A DNA stretch of 39,983 bases from an uncultured Clostridia bacterium (GTDB lineage Bacteria; Bacillota_A; Clostridia; TANB77; CAG-508): contig CANQQF010000012.1 in NCBI GenBank assembly GCA_947625985.1, forward strand, positions 1 to 39,983. The letters are read 5' to 3'. A program made the translations under genes and the position numbers. Shown piece by piece: positions 22,303 through 30,603 of this stretch. Below the pieces are notes generated by a model. That model saw only the letters and a list, made by a program, of their open reading frames with translations, did not search any database and was not told where the DNA came from. How positions within the stretch are numbered: position 1 is the first letter of the stretch; each line of letters starts with the position of its first letter.

Positions 22303-22772
22303 TATTCCATCACATCTAACTGTTCAACCGCTTTGTTTTCTAAATACTTACCTGCTTTCTTTTCTCTTGCTTCTTTAAATTTTGGTAGAACCTCATCTAA
22401 TAATGGACTAACTAAATCAATATCTTTGGAATCTCCCATTAAAATTTTGCATGTTCCCTCTCCAAAAATAGAATCAATATCTTTAATAATCTCATCAATT
22501 TTAGCATCATGAAAATCAAAAAAATCTTTCATTTTTTGAAAATCTTCTCTAAATTCTGCAAATTCTTCTATTTTTTCTATATGTTCAGGCATTTTCTTGA
22601 TATTTCCTGTTATTTTCGACTTGTCACTTATTTGTAAAATATTATCCATAATATTACACAATTTTGTATATGTTGTGGTATCTTCTGGATTATAAGAGAT
22701 ATATCCTAATACATTCCCACTCTCATCAACTAATTCTTCTTTAATATTTTTATTTTTAACTATAATAGCCAT
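22302..22772 (-). CDS. Tail assembly chaperone-type protein
   Basis: About 156 residues from the ATG at 22772 (MAIIVKNKNIKEELVDESGN), nine bases after AAAGGAT; an ATG at 22781 is too close to that site. Acidic helical middle (EKIEEFAEFREDFQKMKDFF). Position between major tail protein and Gp15 is that of the first tail assembly chaperone. No slippery heptamer is evident near its stop, and the next gene has its own ATG, so gpG/gpGT-type frameshifting is not supported here. Confidence 0.75.
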   Translation of the reverse strand: MAIIVKNKNIKEELVDESGNVLGYISYNPEDTTTYTKLCNIMDNILQISDKSKITGNIKKMPEHIEKIEEFAEFREDFQKMKDFFDFHDAKIDEIIKDIDSIFGEGTCKILMGDSKDIDLVSPLLDEVLPKFKEAREKKAGKYLENKAVEQLDVME

Positions 22773-22831
22773 TTTTTTCATATCCTTTCTTATAAAAAAT
22801 TTAAGGGAGAGTTATCCTCTCCCCTTTGTTC

Positions 22832-23359
22832 TTATTCACTTACAGTTGGTGTAAATTTCTTTGTTTTTGGATTAAATGTTCCATGAGTTTTTTCACCTAG
22901 CCAATTTAATTCGTAAGGTGTTCCAAGCCCAGCGGTATCTCCACCCCAAGATTGAAGTGAGATAGCAGCCTTTTGACGGAAACATTCATATTCTCCAACA
23001 GGTTCCTCTGTTTCTTTGAATAATGATACTTCCAAAAATTCAAAAACAACATCATCCAATTCTTTATCGTACTTATAAATGTCGTATAACTTTTGAGCTA
23101 ATTTTCCGTCGTGTCTGTAATAGCAAGGGTCTACACTTGTAGTTTGAGGTCCTTTTTTCACATTCACTTCAGTTTCACCAAGTACATTTTCTTTAGAATC
23201 AGTTTCATAGTTCATTGTACGACTAAGTTCATCATTATCTTTTCCGATAGCCTCAAATGTTTCTCCGTCTCCTGGATTATCAATATAAAGAAGAACGGAT
23301 TCTTTACGTTGAGCTTTCCCGGTTTTTGCTTCTGCAAAACGTTGAATATCTAATTTCAT
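22832..23359 (-). CDS. Major tail protein
   Basis: 175 residues. It starts MKLDIQRFAEAKTGKAQRKE (MKLDIQRFA is a very common N-terminus in Bacillota phage virion proteins). Next come a beta-rich centre with MNYETDSKENVLGETEV and KKGPQTTSVDPCYYRHDGKL, and a terminal GTFNPKTKKFTPTVSE. This fits the phi13/SPP1-like tail tube protein that stacks into the tail. Position after the tail completion genes and before chaperones supports it. Confidence 0.88.
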   Translation of the reverse strand: MKLDIQRFAEAKTGKAQRKESVLLYIDNPGDGETFEAIGKDNDELSRTMNYETDSKENVLGETEVNVKKGPQTTSVDPCYYRHDGKLAQKLYDIYKYDKELDDVVFEFLEVSLFKETEEPVGEYECFRQKAAISLQSWGGDTAGLGTPYELNWLGEKTHGTFNPKTKKFTPTVSE

Positions 23360-23373
23360 TTTTTACCTTCTTT

Positions 23374-23826
23374 CTATACAAAAAAATCCACGAAGGGATT
23401 TTTTACATCTTTTCTTGTGTATTCCACAATGATTTGTATTTGATAACAAGCCTTTCTTAAAGTTGGGTCTACAGATACCAAATAATCACTAGAGGAAATT
23501 GTTATTTTAGTTACATACTGGTTATTTTTAAGAATAGGAAAATTTTCTTCTTCATTTTGTTCTTCTATCCATTCAGCGATTTCTTCAAAAAACTCACTGT
23601 TTTTAAGTTTGTTTTGAAGTTCGTTTGAATGATTAAAATGTGCCCTCAAAATAAAACTGGCTTGTCTTTCAGTATCACCATTTACTTTAGTTCTCAAAAT
23701 AGGTTTTATAGGAGTTTTATCAATTGTTGCTACATTAGCATCCTTTGATAACATATCTACTCCTAGTTCTTTTAATTTTTGAAAACTCGGACATTTCAAA
23801 AAATATTCTCTTAATGAATTAATCAT
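23374..23826 (-). CDS. Tail terminator / minor capsid 3-like protein
   Basis: 150 residues; features such as ILRTKVNGDTERQASFILRA and CYQIQIIVEYTRKDVKNPF match the minor capsid/tail terminator family placed just before the major tail protein. It would cap the tail tube and contact the connector. Overlaps the upstream gene by 4 bases. Confidence 0.75.
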   Translation of the reverse strand: MINSLREYFLKCPSFQKLKELGVDMLSKDANVATIDKTPIKPILRTKVNGDTERQASFILRAHFNHSNELQNKLKNSEFFEEIAEWIEEQNEEENFPILKNNQYVTKITISSSDYLVSVDPTLRKACYQIQIIVEYTRKDVKNPFVDFFV

Positions 23827-24284
23827 TTTCCACCTCTTTCAATAAATTTTTGTACTGCCATTTCAATTTCTTTCTGTCTATCTGCCCACATTCTGCTAGT
23901 CCAATATGGTCCACGAATGCCATTAAAATTATTTAATGCTCTGCCACTTGGATCCAATATTTTAGGAACTCCTGGTCTAGAAAAGAAACCTACTTGAATC
24001 CCGTTCTTAGTTAAAGGAAAGCCGCCAACTAAATAATCAGGATCTACCATAAGCATTCCATACCATTCGTACCGTGCATAAGGGCTATTATAAATAATTT
24101 GTGTTCCTTTTAAATTCATAGAAGAATTGTTTTTCAACATACCACTATCAAAAGGAACATAATCATCTGATAATCTCCATACTTCATTTGTAAGAAAATA
24201 TTGTACAGAGCCACCTTCTTCCAAATTCAAATCTTTAATCATCGTGTCTATGGAATTTAATTCTAACTGAGCTTGAAAGTCCAT
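23823..24284 (-). CDS. Minor capsid 2-like neck/tail completion protein
   Basis: 153 residues. VPFDSGMLKNNSSMNLKGTQ and NSPYARYEWYGMLMVDP, then GPYWTSRMWADRQKEIEMAV, the signatures of the minor capsid protein 2 (head-tail adaptor/HK97 gp10-like) family. It probably joins head and tail at the neck. Coupled by a 1-base overlap to the upstream gene and 4 bases to the downstream one. Confidence 0.82.
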   Translation of the reverse strand: MDFQAQLELNSIDTMIKDLNLEEGGSVQYFLTNEVWRLSDDYVPFDSGMLKNNSSMNLKGTQIIYNSPYARYEWYGMLMVDPDYLVGGFPLTKNGIQVGFFSRPGVPKILDPSGRALNNFNGIRGPYWTSRMWADRQKEIEMAVQKFIERGGK

Positions 24285-24652
24285 TACTTACCAGTAATTA
24301 GTATATTATCTATACTACTTCCAACTAAATTTTCATCTATTCCAAAGACAGTCATAACTTTAAAATTATTTGGTATATCATTCACAGACTCAATTTCTGG
24401 TCCTTCACCCAAAATAATTCTATTTTCTCTTTGAATTGTGAAAGTGTCTTCTTTACCTTCATATTCTCTTTCAGTAACGTATTTTAAAAGATTATCCCCA
24501 TCAATTATGATGTTAATAGCACCCGCTTCTACAATACCTTTTCCAGAAATGTTAATCGAATCTGTTCCGTACCAATAAACTTCATGAAGAACGGTTTTTA
24601 AATATTTACCTTCACATTCATTATAAATTGTAATTGTATGTGGCATTTTCAT
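24284..24652 (-). CDS. Minor capsid 1-like / head-closure protein
   Basis: About 122 residues from the ATG at 24652 (MKMPHTITIYNECEGKYLKT), eight bases after GGAGG. A beta-rich protein with TVLHEVYWYGTDSINISGKG and ending in ITGK. Position between connector and Minor capsid 2 indicates the head-closure or stopper protein; the exact family (Minor_capsid_1 or DUF6751) is uncertain. Confidence 0.7.
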   Translation of the reverse strand: MKMPHTITIYNECEGKYLKTVLHEVYWYGTDSINISGKGIVEAGAINIIIDGDNLLKYVTEREYEGKEDTFTIQRENRIILGEGPEIESVNDIPNNFKVMTVFGIDENLVGSSIDNILITGK

Positions 24653-25064
24653 CTCCAACACCTCCACGATACATAAGTCCAGTATGCACTAGATTCTTAT
24701 AACAAATGTTATAGGTTTTCTTTTTTAAATCATCATCACTAAGTATTTGATTAGCACGTAAATTAGATTTATTAACATAACTTACCGAATGTGGTCCTAG
24801 ACTTTCGCTAGCAACTTCTTTGTTATCATCATCTGTACTTAATACAGATTTATTAAGATTGTCTTGTTCAAACAACAATTCAGCAATTTCACAAGTAGTG
24901 TTGCGAATTAAATCGTTCAAAATCTCAATAGTAATTCGATTTGAAGTCCAATAATTTACTTCACTACTTGCTTTAATTGCCTTTTCTTTAAATGAAGATT
25001 CTGGTATGCTAGAACCTCCATAAGTTTTTGAGTAATACTCATAATTCACTAATTCTGTTAGCAT
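24621..25064 (-). CDS. Head-tail connector (adaptor)
   Basis: About 147 residues from the ATG at 25064 (MLTELVNYEYYSKTYGGSSI). Helical gp6/gp15-like adaptor: KAIKASSEVNYWTSNRITIE then NLIRNTTCEIAELLFEQ-like helices and KKTYNICYKNLVHTGLMYRG at the end. It binds the portal and starts the neck. GGAG lies nine bases before the chosen ATG; the ATG at 25073 overlaps that site. Confidence 0.78.
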   Translation of the reverse strand: MLTELVNYEYYSKTYGGSSIPESSFKEKAIKASSEVNYWTSNRITIEILNDLIRNTTCEIAELLFEQDNLNKSVLSTDDDNKEVASESLGPHSVSYVNKSNLRANQILSDDDLKKKTYNICYKNLVHTGLMYRGGVGDENATYNYNL

Positions 25065-25076
25065 ACCTTTCATCTC

Positions 25077-25493
25077 CTATTCTTCTCTTAGCTCTAAGCT
25101 AGTTAATGTTAGTGTTCTAGTTTCTTTACCTTCACTAGTAATTTCGATTGTGTTATCTTGATTGTGAACTTGGAATACAATTAGACCATCTTTTTCATCA
25201 ACTGCAACTGGTTTTTTTAATTTAGCACCAGTTCCTTTAAGCTCACACTTAATAGTACCTTTTGCTTGTCCTTTTGCTTCTTCAAAGTATAAAGGAATAA
25301 AGTTTCCAGTATTATCAGTTTTTGAAAATTCATACCAATTTTCCACATGCTTTAAAGCACCGGTTACATTTCCTGTATCATCAATACTTAGATTTTCACA
25401 TAAATCTTGAACAGTTTTTTCCCCAAGATTTAAAGAAGTTTCCCCACTAGGAACACTTACTTTAATTTTCGCTAGATTATTGCTTTTTTTTTT
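25077..25493 (-). CDS. Capsid C-terminal extension in -1 frame
   Basis: An open frame of about 137 codons that starts inside the A10 tract of the capsid gene and has no ATG, GTG or TTG for its first 45 or so codons (first GTG at 25346). Those codons encode a coherent beta domain: AKIKVSVPSGETSLNLGEKT, VQDLCENLSIDDTGNVTGAL, then NWYEFSKTDNTGNFIPLYFE. It resembles the small domain usually encoded just after the major capsid gene in Bacillota phages. With no own start, it is best explained as a -1 frameshift extension of the capsid protein. Confidence 0.7.
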   Translation of the reverse strand, partial: KKKSNNLAKIKVSVPSGETSLNLGEKTVQDLCENLSIDDTGNVTGALKHVENWYEFSKTDNTGNFIPLYFEEAKGQAKGTIKCELKGTGAKLKKPVAVDEKDGLIVFQVHNQDNTIEITSEGKETRTLTLTSLELREE

Positions 25494-26332
25494 GAAACAT
25501 ACACACCAGCTTTTTTATTTTCATAAACATAGCCATAAAGATTGTAATTTCTGTATGGGAAGATATGACTATCAGATTCTTGATCTTCATCTGGACTAAA
25601 GTATTTCATGTATTGTTCCATTGCAGTTACAGTAGAACTTCTTTCAACAATTAAGAAGTTTAATTCTACCGCATCATCAGCTTTTTTATAGCCATATTTG
25701 CTAGTTCCATCTTCTAATGTAACTTTACTATACATTCTAGTTTGAGGAACTTCAATTACTTGTGAGAAACGGCTCATAACTGATTTAGATTTATAAGTTT
25801 CTAAGTCATCAATTAATGCTTTTCCAGTTGGAGTAATAAATAAAATACGATTAGTTGTTGGAACTTCATCTTCATCCATTTTATTAATTCCAGCACGCAA
25901 AGCCTTATACATTTCATCACCAGTAGTGATGTCTTCCTCTGCACTTGAAATTCCTTCCGTACTAGCAATTTTAGCAATACGAGCAGCATCTGTTTCTGGA
26001 GCAACTTTTGTTCTTAAGAACTCACTAGATAATTTTGCTAACATAAGTCCTAAGCTTTCTTTATTATCTAAACGGTCAACTTTTAATTTTTGAGAACGTT
26101 CTTTATCATATTTAACTGTTTCCCATTTAAGTTGAGTATTACCCTCAGTATAACCACTCTTTCTGCTAAAATTTCCTAAACCATCCATATCAAGTTTAGC
26201 AATTTTAATTTCCCCATTTTGTCCTTTTTTTACTGTTACTTCATCACCATCTAACACAGAAGTTTTTACTTCATTTTTATAAACTTCATCTAATAATGGT
26301 AGATACACAGTAGATAATTCAATACCATCCAT
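25472..26332 (-). CDS. Major capsid protein (HK97 fold)
   Basis: 286 residues. KSGYTEGNTQLKWETVKYDK, SSEFLRTKVAPETDAARIAK, TNRILFITPTGKALIDDL and ELNFLIVERSSTVTAMEQYM are typical of HK97-fold capsid proteins in this phage group (no long prohead-I scaffold region; a separate scaffold gene precedes it). The last codons read VSKKKAII then TAG, directly over an A10 tract (25484-25493) that allows a -1 shift to a frame continuing to 25077. It forms the icosahedral head. Confidence 0.92.
   Translation of the reverse strand: MDGIELSTVYLPLLDEVYKNEVKTSVLDGDEVTVKKGQNGEIKIAKLDMDGLGNFSRKSGYTEGNTQLKWETVKYDKERSQKLKVDRLDNKESLGLMLAKLSSEFLRTKVAPETDAARIAKIASTEGISSAEEDITTGDEMYKALRAGINKMDEDEVPTTNRILFITPTGKALIDDLETYKSKSVMSRFSQVIEVPQTRMYSKVTLEDGTSKYGYKKADDAVELNFLIVERSSTVTAMEQYMKYFSPDEDQESDSHIFPYRNYNLYGYVYENKKAGVYVSKKKAII
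25484..25493 (-). other. A10 slippery site for -1 frameshift
   Basis: On the minus strand TTTC-A10-GC. In the capsid frame it reads TCA AAA AAA AAA GCA and meets TAG two codons later. A one-base backward slip keeps AAA in both ribosomal sites and enters the open downstream frame. Slippage on A-runs is the simplest known programmed -1 signal. A homopolymer miscount in the assembly would have the same look, so the read data matter. Confidence 0.65.
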
Positions 26333-26348
26333 ATTTTTTTCCTTCTTT

Positions 26349-26933
26349 CTATTTTTTACTTGCCTCTAGTCCCATAGCTTTACGGATTTCATCATTGGTA
26401 CTAGAATTTGTTGGAGATGTGATAGTTGTTGTAAATCTAGGATTTGCAACATCACTTTTGAATGCTCCAACGTCATTCTTTTTAAGTTCTTCAAGCCATT
26501 CAGAAGCACCTTGAAATTTCTGCTCCTTTTCATCGTACTTAAAGTCCTTTTCGTTAAACTGCGCAATTACACCAGCCTTTGCTGATTCACTTGCAAATTC
26601 AACGCCATTAAAAAAAGCATTCGTTCTTTCTTCTCGAATACTTTTCTCCTTCGCTTCAGTTTGAGCTTTGACTAAATCGTTGTATTTAGTTTCCCACTCT
26701 TCAGCAGATTTCTTTATACCATCAATGTTCATTTCTTTATAAGATTTGATTTCATTGTTGGCATCATTTAGTTGATTTTTATAGGTTTCAATTTCAGTAG
26801 ACAATTCTGTTCTTACCTTTTCTTTTTCAGCATTAACAGATTTACCATGCTCAGTTAAGATGGCTTTTATTTCATCTTCACTAAGTTTTACTTTACCTTC
26901 TCCTATTTCTAAATCTTCCAAATATTTTTTCAT
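26349..26933 (-). CDS. Scaffold protein
   Basis: About 194 residues from the ATG at 26933 (MKKYLEDLEIGEGKVKLSED) after AAGGAGAG; a GTG at 26951 would overlap that site. It is highly charged and helical, with KIEEIK-type heptads (NQLNDANNEIKSYKEMNIDG, EEWETKYNDLVKAQ), and ends with DEIRKAMGLEASKK, the classic tail of Bacillota phage scaffolds (DUF4355-like). It guides capsid assembly and is absent from mature heads. Confidence 0.88.
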   Translation of the reverse strand: MKKYLEDLEIGEGKVKLSEDEIKAILTEHGKSVNAEKEKVRTELSTEIETYKNQLNDANNEIKSYKEMNIDGIKKSAEEWETKYNDLVKAQTEAKEKSIREERTNAFFNGVEFASESAKAGVIAQFNEKDFKYDEKEQKFQGASEWLEELKKNDVGAFKSDVANPRFTTTITSPTNSSTNDEIRKAMGLEASKK

Positions 26934-27020
26934 ATATCTCTCTCCTTCCACTTTTTCAAGAGGTTGTGTCCTCCTAGATTTAGATATTTCCTAATTCTTT
27001 CCAGTCTTTTTAGGCAGACC

Positions 27021-27046
27021 AAAAAACTCGATATTTCTATCGAGTT
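27021..27046 (-). terminator. Intrinsic terminator 3' of candidate RNA
   Basis: AACTCGATA pairs perfectly with TATCGAGTT (9 bp, GAAA loop), then TTTTT on the minus strand. It lies between the 27210 gene and scaffold, so a fraction of late transcripts would stop before the scaffold unless antiterminated. Confidence 0.8.
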
Positions 27047-27209
27047 AGAACCATATTGCCAACATCAGCAATATGCTAGTGCTATCTTATAAGCACTGTA
27101 CTAATGATATGTCTCTACTTATTTATGTATATCGTAGTTTCTTTTTCAAGATAGACAAAACATATCGCTAGTACACTACTTATAAAAAGTAGTGCATAAT
27201 AAAAGCACT
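27021..27209 (-). ncRNA. Candidate structured RNA between head genes
   Basis: About 190 nt without a gene. In transcription order: hairpin CACTACTT/AAGTAGTG (27194-27174). A long-range stem pairs GTACTA plus GATATGT (27174-27160) with ACATATC plus TAGTAC (27112-27098), 13 bp broken by a 2x2 internal loop. Then come hairpin AGTGCT/AGCACT (27097-27078), hairpin CATATTGC/GCAATATG (27075-27052) and the terminator hairpin (27046-27025). A second terminator-like hairpin precedes it at 27226-27196. No known RNA family is recognised. Confidence 0.6.
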
Positions 27210-27226
27210 CTATTTTTGAGTGCTTT
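27196..27226 (-). terminator. Terminator-like hairpin at end of 27210 gene
   Basis: AAAGCACTC pairs with GAGTGCTTT (9 bp, 7-nt loop), followed by TTTTATT on the minus strand. The stop codon of the 27210-27392 gene lies in the loop. It would separate transcription of the portal/minor head genes from the RNA element. Confidence 0.7.
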
Positions 27227-27392
27227 CTTTATTTTCAGTATCAATTACTTCTTCACATGTAGCAATTTCTTGAAATTTTTCAAACTTTTCTTGGATTTCA
27301 TCAGGTGCATCTTTTTTTAGTTCATATTCATATTTTCCAACTATTAAATATTCCTTTATTTCTTCATATAGTTGCATAGCTTCTAAACTCAT
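27210..27392 (-). CDS. Small acidic hypothetical protein
   Basis: 60 residues: MSLEAMQLYEEIKEYLIVGK and an acidic second half (KFEKFQEIATCEEVIDTE). Helical, not recognised. The ATG overlaps the stop of the minor head gene (4 bases), so it is coupled to it. The stop lies in a terminator-like hairpin. Confidence 0.7.
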   Translation of the reverse strand: MSLEAMQLYEEIKEYLIVGKYEYELKKDAPDEIQEKFEKFQEIATCEEVIDTENKESTQK

Positions 27393-29179
27393 AAATTCAC
27401 TCCTTTTAAGTATTCTTCAAGCGCTTTTCCTATTTCATTTGGTTTACCCAATTCCATATTTGCAAATGCTTCCGCAAAAAACTCTCTTGAATTTCTGTGA
27501 CTATATCCACTTAAAGCATCTTCAATATTAAAATTTTCATTTTTCTCATGTACTATATTAATTATAGCATCTTTTATTTTGTTTGAGTAATTATAATACA
27601 TATCTCTATCACCAAAAAGATATTTACTTTTAAAAATTTTTATTTCTAAAAGATGACCAAATTCATGGGTCATAGCATATACCTCCATATTCTCTTTTTT
27701 AAATGGCATACACCAATTTATTTTTATAGACCTATTCATAGTCTCTTGCATTGCTTCTTTATTCTTAAACGAATTAGTTGAAGAGTTCAAATAAATATTT
27801 TCTAAATCTTTATCAATGCCAACACTAGCAACACTACTTTTATTTAAAGAACCGTAATCAACTTCATATGTTTCAAAGAAATCTTTCATTTGATATTTTT
27901 CTGTTAATTTCTTTAACTGTTCTATATTAACTTCTAGCAAATCTTTATCAATTTTAACTAAACTATCATCACCTTTAAGCCCTAAAATTTTTAATTTATC
28001 TTTTGTTTCTTTAGACAATTTAAAATTTACATTTTTATTAGTTTCTACTACATATTCACGCGAAAATCTGCGTTTTAAATTATTATCTTTACAAAATTGA
28101 TTGTATTCTTTATCTACTTCTTGTAATTTTTCTTTATATGTTTGATATTTATCATAATCATTGGATGCTTTAGCAACTTCGATTTGCCTTCTACAATCTC
28201 TTATATTTCTTTCGTATGTGTTTTGCTGTTGATTTAATCTATATTTTTTTTCGTTTTCTTCTGGACTTATCTCTACTTTTTTAGGAACTGAAATGCCTGG
28301 CCAAAAAGGCCATTTAATGTGTCTACAATTAGCACCAGCTATTCCTTGTACATCGCCCTCTTTACAAGTTTCTTGATAATTTGGATATTCTTTTGTTGAA
28401 CCATCTATCTTATACACTTTTCCTTGCCACCACGAATGGTCTTTATAGTCATGTGTATTAGTAACTCTTGCTCCTAGGTGCTGTGATACTTCATAGTATT
28501 CTGCTTTCATATCTTTCGCAAATTGTGTACTTGCATTATTCGTACATTGAACTACTGCAGTAAGTACATCTCTTCTCACACAAGATTCAATATCATAATG
28601 AATAACCTTTCCACTTTTTTGCTTATAACTCGCTGCCGTAATACCTTGTTTTGCCATTTGTGTAAGTGCTTTACGAATTGCACTATTATAATCAGTCATA
28701 CCACTTTGAACTTCCGTATAAGCTTGATTTAATACATTCATGTATGATTCTTGCATTCCTTGTAAAGCATTTGTATGTATCATTTTAAAAATGCCATCTA
28801 TTTCTTTATATGAGTTATTAACTATATTAAGAAAAGATTGTGATGTTTTTAATTTATCTACGTTAATTTTATAATTTCGAGTAGCATTTAATTTGTCCAC
28901 TGTGTCTAAATCAATAGTAGATATTCCTACATCTTTTAACATTTTGATGATTTTACTTTTTGGTATTTGTGTTTGCTCTGAAATAATCCTTACTGCTTCT
29001 TGATTTAATCCACCAAGTTCTTCTATTTTTTTGATATACCATTCCATAGAGTTTTTAAAGCCAATAGGCTCATATAGTTTAAAATGTGAAGCTATATGTC
29101 CAATCAATTCATATTCTAATTTTTGATAAATCTCTATAATTGGTTCTATAAATTTATCAAAGTCTGGACCATTCTGCAT
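27389..29179 (-). CDS. Minor head protein (MuF/min_cap2) with zincin-like C-terminus
   Basis: 596 residues. Residues about 1-330 are a phage minor capsid protein: helical start, then YDIESCVRRDVLTAVVQCTN, EYYEVSQHLGARVTNTHDYK, HSWWQGKVYK and GIAGANCRHIKWPFWPG, as in Phage_min_cap2. After a coiled linker (about 330-400), the last 190 residues carry YAMTHEFGHLLEIK (HExxH at about 505-509) and, 55 residues on, SREFFAEAFANME (a third-ligand Glu). This is a zincin-type metallopeptidase layout, as in C-terminal effector domains of MuF proteins delivered with the phage DNA. Target unknown. Confidence 0.85.
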   Translation of the reverse strand: MQNGPDFDKFIEPIIEIYQKLEYELIGHIASHFKLYEPIGFKNSMEWYIKKIEELGGLNQEAVRIISEQTQIPKSKIIKMLKDVGISTIDLDTVDKLNATRNYKINVDKLKTSQSFLNIVNNSYKEIDGIFKMIHTNALQGMQESYMNVLNQAYTEVQSGMTDYNSAIRKALTQMAKQGITAASYKQKSGKVIHYDIESCVRRDVLTAVVQCTNNASTQFAKDMKAEYYEVSQHLGARVTNTHDYKDHSWWQGKVYKIDGSTKEYPNYQETCKEGDVQGIAGANCRHIKWPFWPGISVPKKVEISPEENEKKYRLNQQQNTYERNIRDCRRQIEVAKASNDYDKYQTYKEKLQEVDKEYNQFCKDNNLKRRFSREYVVETNKNVNFKLSKETKDKLKILGLKGDDSLVKIDKDLLEVNIEQLKKLTEKYQMKDFFETYEVDYGSLNKSSVASVGIDKDLENIYLNSSTNSFKNKEAMQETMNRSIKINWCMPFKKENMEVYAMTHEFGHLLEIKIFKSKYLFGDRDMYYNYSNKIKDAIINIVHEKNENFNIEDALSGYSHRNSREFFAEAFANMELGKPNEIGKALEEYLKGVNL

Positions 29180-30603
29180 TATTCTTCAACATCTTCCTCT
29201 GTTTGTTCTTCCACTTGAGTTAGTTTTCTGTATTCTTGTTGCTTTTTAATAAATTCTATAGCTTCTTTTTCTTTCATGTTTCTTGTTTCCATGATATACT
29301 GAACGTCACTAGTGATTTGATTATTTCTTTCAATAAGTGCTTGATTTCTTGATTGTTCCTTATCGACAAGAATAGAATCATCCCAATCATGTTCTACAAC
29401 ATAACTTGGTCTTACAGGTATTCCATAAAGTTTACAAAGAACATAAATTCCATAAATTAAGTCATCTAAAGCTTGTTGCATTGACGTTTGAATATTTTTC
29501 ACAGTCGTGTAATAACTCTGTTTCATAATTTTCATTTCTGTTGCGGTTTTTTCAACGGTCTGTGGTTTAGATAAAATTCCATGTTCTAAGTGGCATTGAA
29601 CCTCTGCTTTTTGAAGTAATTCGTTCAATCCGTTAAACATGGATGTATCTCTTATTTCTGGACTGAAAATGTTATAGCTTTTATCTTTGGTTTCATCAAA
29701 ATTAAACTTTCTAAATAATCTTTCTCTTCCTTTGGGAGCTTTAAATCCACCTTTACCATTTGGTTCTAAAATCGTTTCATCTACATCAATAGCAAGTTCA
29801 GAACCTTCATATTCCCATAATGTTCTTGAGAATTGTTTATCAATTTCTTTTAAAGTATCTATGGCATTATGATAGATAGGCATTCCTACCGGTGAAGAAT
29901 TATCAATAGTATTTGCAAGTTTAGTTGTCGCGAATCCTCCTATTAGTTTATCTACTCCCTCAATTGCACTATTTTCTTCAATATCTTTCCATTTGTTTAC
30001 ACTTTTTAAGTCTATCTTAGTTTCTAATATTGTTCCATCTTTTCTGCCTTTATATGCAATATTTCTTGTGGTCATTACATTATCATTCAATGAACAATAC
30101 TCAAGTCTTGTATATATTGTAGATTCCTCTGTTATCTGGTCTACAATAATGCAAGAGAGCAACTCTCCATCATCGCTAAAACTTACTGGAATGAATTTGT
30201 CTGCTTGAACTACATTTACATTAATTTTTTTGCCATCAAAATATGGTTTAAAAAAGATACAAGACTTTCCAATCATGTATTCTGTGTTCGTTTGAATATT
30301 TTTCAAAAACTTTTGATATATCTGATTTATGTAAGGTTCATCGCATACAGATTTATATTCAACTACAGTTGCTTCCGCTACTTTTTCACATATTGTTTTA
30401 GCAACGTGTAATGATGTTGTCTTAGAGTCAATCCATGGTTCTTTACCATTAAAAATATTTGACCAGTTTTGAATTGCATCCAATATATTTTTGCTAGTCT
30501 GTAAATCCAATCCAAAATCAGTTATTATTTTATTATAATCGAACATCTTATGCCACCATCCTTTCAATTTATTTACAAAATTATTCCACATCTTCTTTAT
30601 CAT
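29179..30603 (-). CDS. Portal protein
   Basis: 474 residues (ATG at 30603, or 30591 which suits the AGGAG better). SPP1/Gp6-like portal: hydrophobic-basic start (MWNNFVNKLKGWWHKMFDYN), KTTSLHVAKTICEKVAEATV, IGKSCIFFKPYFDGKKINVN, PIYHNAIDTLKEIDKQFSRT and TATEMKIMKQSYYTTVKNIQ, with an acidic coiled tail (QVEEQTEEDVEE). It forms the dodecameric DNA channel. It overlaps TerL by 23 bases and touches the minor head gene. Confidence 0.93.
   Translation of the reverse strand: MIKKMWNNFVNKLKGWWHKMFDYNKIITDFGLDLQTSKNILDAIQNWSNIFNGKEPWIDSKTTSLHVAKTICEKVAEATVVEYKSVCDEPYINQIYQKFLKNIQTNTEYMIGKSCIFFKPYFDGKKINVNVVQADKFIPVSFSDDGELLSCIIVDQITEESTIYTRLEYCSLNDNVMTTRNIAYKGRKDGTILETKIDLKSVNKWKDIEENSAIEGVDKLIGGFATTKLANTIDNSSPVGMPIYHNAIDTLKEIDKQFSRTLWEYEGSELAIDVDETILEPNGKGGFKAPKGRERLFRKFNFDETKDKSYNIFSPEIRDTSMFNGLNELLQKAEVQCHLEHGILSKPQTVEKTATEMKIMKQSYYTTVKNIQTSMQQALDDLIYGIYVLCKLYGIPVRPSYVVEHDWDDSILVDKEQSRNQALIERNNQITSDVQYIMETRNMKEKEAIEFIKKQQEYRKLTQVEEQTEEDVEE

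Noticed and set aside
22302..22781. Lambda-type gpG/gpGT frameshift in the tail chaperones
   Set aside because: The downstream gene has its own ATG at a TAATG junction and no slippery heptamer was seen near the stop.
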